DNA of 64,000 nucleotides, from assembly GCF_003001695.1 (NCBI RefSeq), contig NZ_PVYX01000002.1, positions 806,001 to 870,000 on the forward strand, given 5' to 3'. Shown piece by piece: positions 57,667 through 64,000 of this stretch. The stretch's first letter is position 1. Every line of letters begins with the position of its first letter. Origin of the DNA: Flagellimonas meridianipacifica. GTDB lineage: Bacteria; Bacteroidota; Bacteroidia; Flavobacteriales; Flavobacteriaceae. Below the pieces are notes generated by a model. That model was not told the DNA's origin, searched no databases, and worked only from the letters and a program-made list of their open reading frames with translations. The translations under genes and the position numbers were made by a program.

Positions 57667-60600
57667 ATGTTTAAAACCTTCTTTTTTTCGGAAATAAAAT
57701 ACACTTTAAGACAACCTTTGGTCTACGTTTTCCTATTCATTTTTGCGTTGATGGAGTTTTTTCCCATGGTTAGCGATGCAGTCCAGATAGGAGGTGCAAT
57801 TGGTAATTTTCATCGAAACTCACCATTTACTTTAACTAAACATGTAACAGTACTGTGCTTGCTTTCTCTCGTCATGGTAATTACATTCTTTAACAATGCG
57901 GCGCTACGTGACTTCAATAACGGTTTTGATGAAATACTGTTTTCAACACCTTTATATAAGTCTGGGTATTTTTTTGGACGTTTTTTTGGAGCATTATTGG
58001 TTTCTACTTTGCCATTGTTGGGTGTATTTGTTGGAATGCTAACTGGCACCTACATGAATACAATTTTTGGATGGATGGATAACAGTCTTTTTGGTTCGTT
58101 CAATTTCGAGATGTTTTTGAATAATTACCTGCTGTTTATTTTACCCAATATGTTTTTGGCAGGAGCCATTATCTATGCTCTTGCCAATGTATGGAGAAGC
58201 ACCGCTATTTCTTTTTTGGGAGGCTTACTGATTATTAGTATGTACCTGATTTCTACTACGCTTACTTCTGATATACACACTGAATCCATTGCGGGTTTAC
58301 TGGATGTTTTTGGAATTAACACCTACAACATTGAAACCAAGTATTTTACAACTCTGGAGAAGAATACCATAAGTCCCAGTTTTTCAGGATTGTTATTGCA
58401 AAATCGTTTAATCTGGTTCTCATTTGGTGTGATGGTATTGTTATGGTCATACTTTACGTTTTCCTTTAAGCGGCAAAACAAAAAGGATAAGAAAGCCAAA
58501 CAAGAAGATTTCAAAAGGGAAATCATTTTTACTTCACCAAAGTTGAATCCCTCCTTTACTGCAAATACCTCTTGGATTCAATTCAAAAGCTTTTTTCACA
58601 TAAGTTTCTTAAGTATTATTAAGAGTACCACGTTCATCATTTTATTTCTCTTTTGTACCATTATTTTGATTGTTGACCTTATAGGAGGTTTTGAAAACTT
58701 GGGAGTAAGGTCATATCCCGTGACGTATAAAGTTATCGATTCTATTGAAGGGAAAACTAAACTGTTTCTTGTTGTTATTTCTATTTTCTTTAGTGGAGAA
58801 TTGATTTGGAAGGATAGGGATGCCAAGATTAACGAAGTCATTGATGCCACCGCATACACTTCATTCATTGCTTTGGCTGCAAAATTCTTGTCCCTACTGT
58901 TTACGGTAGTTGTTTTTAATCTTTTTTTTATTGGGATAGGAATCGCTTACCAATTACTTGAGGGTTATACCCGTGTTGAACTGGATGTTTACCTCTTGGA
59001 CTTTTTCTACAGTAATCTTCCATTGTTTATAGTATTCTCCGCAATTACAATATTGGTTCAAGTATTGTCGAACAACAAATATGCAGGTTATTTCATTGCT
59101 ATTTTAATCCTATTTGTCTTTGAAAGTATACTTCAAATTTTAGACGTGCAATCCAATATGTTGAATATGATTAATGGCCCTTTTTTGCAATACTCTGATA
59201 TGGACGGTTTTGGTCCAGGACTTAAAGCAACTCTTTGGTATAACCTTTACTGGATTTTATTGGCCTTTATATGTCTTCTAGTAGCTGGAGCCCTATGGGA
59301 CCGTGGTGTTAAAAGTCTTTTTCTGAGACGACTAAAAGCAGCGAGCAAGGAAGTCCCTAAAAGCTATAGAAGTCTAGTTATCATTACAATCGTTACCTGG
59401 TTGGGAGTCGCAGGTTTCGTGTACTACAACACCCAAATCTTAAATCCATATCATTCCAATTCAACAAACGAACAATTAGCCGCCGAATATGAAAAGAAAT
59501 ATGAAAAACACAGAAATGTTATCTCTCCCAAGATTACTGAGGCCAAATATTATATCGACATTTTTCCTTCTAAAAGAAGTGTGCATGCGAAGGCAGTTAT
59601 AGAATTAACCAATACCTCTTCAAAACCAATTGATTCCTTGCACCTTTACGGCAATAAAGGTTGGCATTCCAATGTGGAAATTCCCAATGCCACGATTGCA
59701 TACACGGATGAGAATTATCTATATCACATTTATGAGCTAACCCCTCCATTACAACCTGGTCAAAAAATAGTAATGAAATTGGATAACAAGTACATCACCA
59801 AAGGTTTTGAGAACAATAGAGGCAATACCAAAATTGTTCATAATGGCACCTTTCTCAAGAATAGGGATATTCTTCCGGTTATTGGGTACAATGATGAAAT
59901 GGAATTGACTGATAAAAACACACGTAGAAAATACGGTCTAACTCCCAAACAAGGAATGCCTAAATTGACCAAGGAAGTTGGAGAACCACACATGCGTAAT
60001 TATGGTTTAAAGGGCGAATCTGATTTTATCAATATTGAAACTGTCATCTCCACCTCCCCAGACCAAATTGCCGTTGCACCCGGGTCGCTAATAAACCAAT
60101 GGAAAGAACAGAATAGAAACTATTTCCACTACAAAATAGATACACCCTCTTTGAACTTTTACTCTTTCTTATCGGCTGAATACAAAATTGCAAAACGTCA
60201 ATGGAAAGGTGTTGATATAGAAATCTATTATGATGAAAAACATCATGTTAACATCGAAATGATGCTTGACGCAGTACAGCGTTCGTTAGAGTATTATACC
60301 AAAAACTTTGGTCCCTACCACCATAAGCAAGCGCGAATTATCGAATTCCCTCGATATGCTAAGTTCGCCGAAGCATACCCTGGCACCATGCCCTATTCTG
60401 AAGCTTTTGGATTTATTATGAATCTTGAGAATGAAACTGATAATAATGTTATCGATTGGGTAGTTGCTCATGAGATGGCTCATCAGTGGTGGGCGCATCA
60501 AGTTATTGGGGCCGACATGCAGGGAGCTAAGATGTTGAGTGAAAGTTTTGCTGAATACTCATCTTTAATGACACAGAAAAGTATCGTCAACAACCCTATG

Positions 60601-61251
60601 AAAATGCGTAAGTTTTTACAATATAACCACGATGGGTATTTGCGAGGAAGAACTGGAAAGCGTGAAAAGGAATTCCCTCTTTATAAAACAGAAAACCAAG
60701 GTTATGTTCATTATGGCAAAGGGAGCATTGTGTTATTCGCTCTTCAAGATTACATAGGTGAAGAGAGGGTGAATACCGCTATGAGAAATTTTTTAGATGA
60801 ATATAAATACACCGGACCTCCTTATCCCAGCTCTCATGATTTTTTACGTCATTTGGCACCCCAGGTTCCGGATTCCCTAAGACACCTTATAAAAGATTGG
60901 TTTAAAGAGATTACGCTCCATGACAATCGTCTAAAGAAAGCTAATTATGAGAGGTTGGACAATGGTAAATACAGTATAACCCTAGAAATAGAGAGTTCAA
61001 AAATAAAATCAGACGGTTTAGGTAATGAAACCAAAACCGCTGTTAATGATTGGATTGACATTGGGTTCTTTATGGACAAAGAAGAAGAACAATTATATCA
61101 ACAAAGGCGTTTGAAATTCAATACAAAAGAAACAACAATCACCATACAGCTTGACTCACTGCCTGTTAAAGCTGCAATAGATCCAAGACGTCTTCTAATA
61201 GACAAGGTATATGAGGATAACATTAAATATATCGCTTTGAAAAAAGAATAA
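57667..61251 (+). CDS. ABC-2 permease fused to an M1-family metallopeptidase
   Basis: Protein of 1,194 residues. The N-terminal half (about 1-580) holds a dozen membrane helices in ABC-2 permease style (FFSEIKYTLRQPLVYVFLFI at the start). From about residue 620 to the end lies an M1 aminopeptidase-like region with the zinc site H935-E936-MA-H939 in VAHEMAHQWWAHQV and a likely third ligand E959 in LSESFAEYSS. The fusion is a known, mainly Bacteroidetes architecture of unclear role. The peptidase probably lies in the periplasm. Its partner ATPase is directly upstream. Confidence 0.92.
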   Translation: MFKTFFFSEIKYTLRQPLVYVFLFIFALMEFFPMVSDAVQIGGAIGNFHRNSPFTLTKHVTVLCLLSLVMVITFFNNAALRDFNNGFDEILFSTPLYKSGYFFGRFFGALLVSTLPLLGVFVGMLTGTYMNTIFGWMDNSLFGSFNFEMFLNNYLLFILPNMFLAGAIIYALANVWRSTAISFLGGLLIISMYLISTTLTSDIHTESIAGLLDVFGINTYNIETKYFTTLEKNTISPSFSGLLLQNRLIWFSFGVMVLLWSYFTFSFKRQNKKDKKAKQEDFKREIIFTSPKLNPSFTANTSWIQFKSFFHISFLSIIKSTTFIILFLFCTIILIVDLIGGFENLGVRSYPVTYKVIDSIEGKTKLFLVVISIFFSGELIWKDRDAKINEVIDATAYTSFIALAAKFLSLLFTVVVFNLFFIGIGIAYQLLEGYTRVELDVYLLDFFYSNLPLFIVFSAITILVQVLSNNKYAGYFIAILILFVFESILQILDVQSNMLNMINGPFLQYSDMDGFGPGLKATLWYNLYWILLAFICLLVAGALWDRGVKSLFLRRLKAASKEVPKSYRSLVIITIVTWLGVAGFVYYNTQILNPYHSNSTNEQLAAEYEKKYEKHRNVISPKITEAKYYIDIFPSKRSVHAKAVIELTNTSSKPIDSLHLYGNKGWHSNVEIPNATIAYTDENYLYHIYELTPPLQPGQKIVMKLDNKYITKGFENNRGNTKIVHNGTFLKNRDILPVIGYNDEMELTDKNTRRKYGLTPKQGMPKLTKEVGEPHMRNYGLKGESDFINIETVISTSPDQIAVAPGSLINQWKEQNRNYFHYKIDTPSLNFYSFLSAEYKIAKRQWKGVDIEIYYDEKHHVNIEMMLDAVQRSLEYYTKNFGPYHHKQARIIEFPRYAKFAEAYPGTMPYSEAFGFIMNLENETDNNVIDWVVAHEMAHQWWAHQVIGADMQGAKMLSESFAEYSSLMTQKSIVNNPMKMRKFLQYNHDGYLRGRTGKREKEFPLYKTENQGYVHYGKGSIVLFALQDYIGEERVNTAMRNFLDEYKYTGPPYPSSHDFLRHLAPQVPDSLRHLIKDWFKEITLHDNRLKKANYERLDNGKYSITLEIESSKIKSDGLGNETKTAVNDWIDIGFFMDKEEEQLYQQRRLKFNTKETTITIQLDSLPVKAAIDPRRLLIDKVYEDNIKYIALKKE

Positions 61252-61342
61252 GGACGACTAAGAAATAACAATTGATTAAATGCTTTGACTCATTTCATCA
61301 AAGGGTTTATCAGATTTCAACAGACTATTCAGTAAAATGCTA

Positions 61343-63028
61343 TTACTCCCTCAATTCCAATAAGGCAATATCGTAATCGTTTTCTAGAGTAACTTTTCCC
61401 TTACTTACCATTACCTCCGCGCCGGAATAGGTGTCAAAGAGCATTGTTCCATCACCGAAGAAGCCTTTTACGGATAAGGACTTTTCACCCTTGGGTAAGT
61501 CAAGTCCAATAACCACTTTGTCCTTATAATCTCCATTGGCATAGGTTCGTGAAAATACATAAGGAGATTTGGAAAGTCTTTTATGTTTTCCAGCTCCAAT
61601 AGCTGGATGGTCTCTTCTAAATTTCCCAAGCTTCTGCCAATGCTTATGAATTTTTTGGGTTTGTGGTAAACTATCCAAATCTTCCCAGTTCATAAATGAG
61701 CGCAAGGTTGCATCTCCCTCAGTTCCTTCAATGACCAAACTTCTGGACGTTTCATCTCCATAATACACTTGTGAAGCTCCCGGAGTAAGTAAAAGCATAT
61801 TGGCAGAACGGATGGGTCTCTTACGTTCTTTATCAAAAGGACTCCCGTCATCATGGGAGGTGAGGTAATTCAGCACGCTTTTGCCTTTAAGTTTGGTATG
61901 AAGCAGTTTGCTGTATTTTTTAAAGACCTTTTCGTAGTCATCATTGGCATCAACCTTCAGATCAAAATTGATGAGACTCTTAAAACCATAATCAAAAAAG
62001 TCTATTTTCTTATCTCCAAAATTGAATTCCCGTCCACCAGAAATACCATAGTTGTAGACCTCACCGACCATGTAGAAAGGATTGTCGTCCAAAATCTGGT
62101 CTGGGTGTTTTTTCTTCCATGTCTCAAAAGCATAGGTAGCCTCGTTGTATAGGTCGGACCATGCATTTTCATTTACGTGTTTTACGGTATCCACACGAAA
62201 GCCATCCACTCCGAAATCATTTATATAATCGGTCAACCATTTGATGATATAAAATCTTGGGGCTCTGGGATATCCTGTACGTTCAAAAAACAACTGTAGT
62301 TCATCCAGTTCTTGGCTTAACCTACCTTCTTCCTTCCATTTTGCCAACAAAGCATCTGGAAGCTCCACAGCCTTGTCCGATTCAGTCAAGATATCCGGTA
62401 AGTTTTTTACCAAGGTACATGCCGTGGTATTCTCATAGGTAGTAAACTCGCAAACAGGGTCTGTTCTTACCCATTCTGAAGGCCAAACAGGGTCTTTCTC
62501 GGTAACAGGTCCAGTATGGTTCAGAACAACGTCCAAAAGAACACGTATACCCTTGGCGTGAGCGGTTTTTACCAATTTCTCCAAATCCTTTCGAGTACCG
62601 AAGTTGGGGTCTATGGCTGTCCAATCTTTGGCCCAATACCCATGATACGCGTAGGTGTTTCCAGTTCCTTCATCAGTTGCCGCATGAATTTGTTCCACCA
62701 CAGGGGTAAACCAAATGGCATTTATGCCCAAATCTGTAAAATATCCTTCTTCAATTTTTTGGATGATTCCCTGCATATCACCACCTTCAAAACCTCTCAA
62801 AACTGCAGTTTCCTCGGTTCTTTCGAAACTCACATCTTTATCAGGATTACCGTTATTGAAGCGATCGGTCAAAAGGAAATAGACATTGGCTCCTTCCCAA
62901 ACAAATGGTACTTGTTTTTTTGGTGTTATATCTTCAACTATCAAATCTTGTTTTTGAGGTTTTTTTTCAGCTTTCTTGCAGCCGAAAATGGCAGATAGTA
63001 CTAACATAACAGTAAGTAGTTTTCTCAT
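61343..63028 (-). CDS. Alpha-amylase family (GH13) lipoprotein
   Basis: Enzyme of 561 residues with a lipoprotein signal (LLTVMLVLSAIFGCKKAEK). GH13 regions are seen: ANVYFLLTDRFNNGNPDKD, GIRVLLDVVLNHTG (region I), DGFRVDTVKHVNENAW (nucleophile Asp, region II), FYMVGEVYNYG (acid/base Glu, region III) and VLNYLTSHDDGSPF (region IV). It probably degrades alpha-glucans outside the inner membrane. No SusC/SusD pair is nearby, so it is not part of a typical polysaccharide utilisation locus in this window. Confidence 0.93.
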   Translation of the reverse strand: MRKLLTVMLVLSAIFGCKKAEKKPQKQDLIVEDITPKKQVPFVWEGANVYFLLTDRFNNGNPDKDVSFERTEETAVLRGFEGGDMQGIIQKIEEGYFTDLGINAIWFTPVVEQIHAATDEGTGNTYAYHGYWAKDWTAIDPNFGTRKDLEKLVKTAHAKGIRVLLDVVLNHTGPVTEKDPVWPSEWVRTDPVCEFTTYENTTACTLVKNLPDILTESDKAVELPDALLAKWKEEGRLSQELDELQLFFERTGYPRAPRFYIIKWLTDYINDFGVDGFRVDTVKHVNENAWSDLYNEATYAFETWKKKHPDQILDDNPFYMVGEVYNYGISGGREFNFGDKKIDFFDYGFKSLINFDLKVDANDDYEKVFKKYSKLLHTKLKGKSVLNYLTSHDDGSPFDKERKRPIRSANMLLLTPGASQVYYGDETSRSLVIEGTEGDATLRSFMNWEDLDSLPQTQKIHKHWQKLGKFRRDHPAIGAGKHKRLSKSPYVFSRTYANGDYKDKVVIGLDLPKGEKSLSVKGFFGDGTMLFDTYSGAEVMVSKGKVTLENDYDIALLELRE

Positions 63029-63123
63029 TCGTTGGGATTTTGCCTAAAGCTATAAAATGAAAGGCAAAATTTAAAATTTATTTAAGAAATGGAAAATGGA
63101 GGAAATATGTGGCAACTAGCCAA

Positions 63124-63900
63124 CTATCTACGGTTTAGAACCTTATATTCCTCATAACAACTGGAGATGGCATCCAAAATCTGTAAATCATTGGCCGTTG
63201 AGATAAAGGATTTTGAATAATTACAGTTACTCAGAATATCATCGATGTCCATTTTTTCCAATTGAAGAAGTTCGGTCAAGGTTTCCCGGTCAAATTTTGA
63301 AGCCAATAGATTTCTGATATCCTCATCTTCCTTCATCTGTCGAAGTTTACGTAGCTGTTTGGGTTTTTTACCAAAGAGATTCCGGAGTAAATCGGCAGGA
63401 TTCAATATAGCTCCCAGCACCTTGGTGACCGCACTTGGATTTTTGCTACCTGCTTCATAACTGGTGGGCAATCCCGAAATACTATATTGATACGAATTGT
63501 TGATGGGAAGGTTTTTCACATCGATTTCCAGATACCCGGTGAGTTGGTAGGGCCTTACAATTACTTCTTCCAAAGCATAAGCCAATTCGGTAAGGGCAAT
63601 TTCGGTACCCTCAAATTTGAACATATCATTGGTAACCCTAACTTTTTGCGACTTAAATCCTAAAAAAGAGAGATATAGAGTGTCATTAACAGCTGCGGGA
63701 ATGGTAAACTTTCCTTCTTGATTGGTAATAGTACCCACTACCTTGTTCAAGTTAATTACGTGAACACTTTCCATGGGAAAACTAGTTTGGGCATTAATGA
63801 CCTTAGCAGTAATTTCTCCTTCAATGGTAGGCTCTTCCTCGTTTTGCGAAAAACCCAAAAAAGAAAATAGGAAAAATAATAAGGGTAGAATTCTTTTCAT
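63124..63900 (-). CDS. Carboxypeptidase-regulatory-like domain exported protein
   Basis: Protein of 258 residues with a signal peptide (RILPLLFFLFSFLGFSQ). A CarboxypepD_reg-like domain spans about residues 25-105 (ITAKVINAQTSFPMESVHVI, GTITNQEGKFTIPAAVNDTL, YLSFLGFKSQKVRV). A helical C-terminal part follows (NPADLLRNLFGKKPKQLRKL; LTELLQLEKMDIDDIL). Such proteins are frequent in Bacteroidetes and resemble the N-terminal extension of SusC-type receptors. The role is unknown. The remaining 100 bp to the window end hold nothing I can name. Confidence 0.82.
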   Translation of the reverse strand: MKRILPLLFFLFSFLGFSQNEEEPTIEGEITAKVINAQTSFPMESVHVINLNKVVGTITNQEGKFTIPAAVNDTLYLSFLGFKSQKVRVTNDMFKFEGTEIALTELAYALEEVIVRPYQLTGYLEIDVKNLPINNSYQYSISGLPTSYEAGSKNPSAVTKVLGAILNPADLLRNLFGKKPKQLRKLRQMKEDEDIRNLLASKFDRETLTELLQLEKMDIDDILSNCNYSKSFISTANDLQILDAISSCYEEYKVLNRR

Positions 63901-64000
63901 GCAATCTTACTGGCCATAAAAATACTAAACAAAGAAAAATTTATGGTTGCCTCGATGCTTTTAATATAGAATTAACTAATAAAAACCCGGTCTTTTCTTA

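Overview
The window is chromosomal DNA of a member of the Flavobacteriaceae (Bacteroidetes), probably marine. The signs are TTG-N19/20-TAnnTTTG promoters, a type IX secretion C-terminal domain, DUF4252 and LytTR families, a CarB that stops before its allosteric domain, many SRPBCC/DUF2306-type proteins, and moderately AT-rich DNA with little Shine-Dalgarno signal. No rRNA, confident tRNA or CRISPR array was seen.

Layout. 1-9.4 kb: end of carB, then a seven-gene minus-strand run (ABC ATPase, permease, YtrA-type GntR regulator, DUF2807-like protein, three small membrane genes with a repeated leader), a serine hydrolase, and a LytS/LytTR pair. 9.4-15.2 kb: an ArsR/SRPBCC pair, then the oxidative pentose phosphate genes gnd (minus) and zwf-pgl (plus), and an acyl-CoA thioesterase. 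15.4-33.0 kb: a 17.6-kb integrated element. 33.0-40.7 kb: rmuC and a cobalamin uptake locus (btuF-btuC-btuD facing a cobalamin riboswitch, btuB and a second B12-binding-like protein). 40.8-49.9 kb: a T9SS cargo protein, an S41 peptidase lipoprotein, an ECF sigma/anti-sigma/DUF4252 cluster, MscS, a hydrolase, a Crp-like regulator and an AhpD-like protein. 50.1-54.5 kb: purB, cobB, trmH and neighbours. 54.6-64 kb: a second LytS/LytTR pair facing an ABC transporter whose permease is fused to an M1 peptidase, a GH13 lipoprotein and a carboxypeptidase-regulatory-domain protein.

Main result. The element at about 15,442-33,029 interrupts one small host gene. Its N-terminal half (33,183 down to 33,020) and C-terminal half (15,451 down to 15,240) lie on the same strand, share a 12-of-13-base core, and rejoin in frame into a 121-residue protein. 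A large serine integrase starts 72 bp inside the right junction, and its promoter abuts that junction. The host operon rmuC - small gene - thioesterase was split by the insertion. The element carries mostly unrecognised, separately spaced cargo: a membrane-anchored nuclease-like protein, an XRE regulator, a RusA-like resolvase, a small serine resolvase, a KAP NTPase, a membrane-anchored Nudix-like protein, a TPR/coiled-coil membrane protein, an AP2-like mini-protein operon and a strongly folded non-coding segment (26.1-26.4 kb). If the window holds a new system, the element is the place to look. Its function as defence or otherwise is inference.
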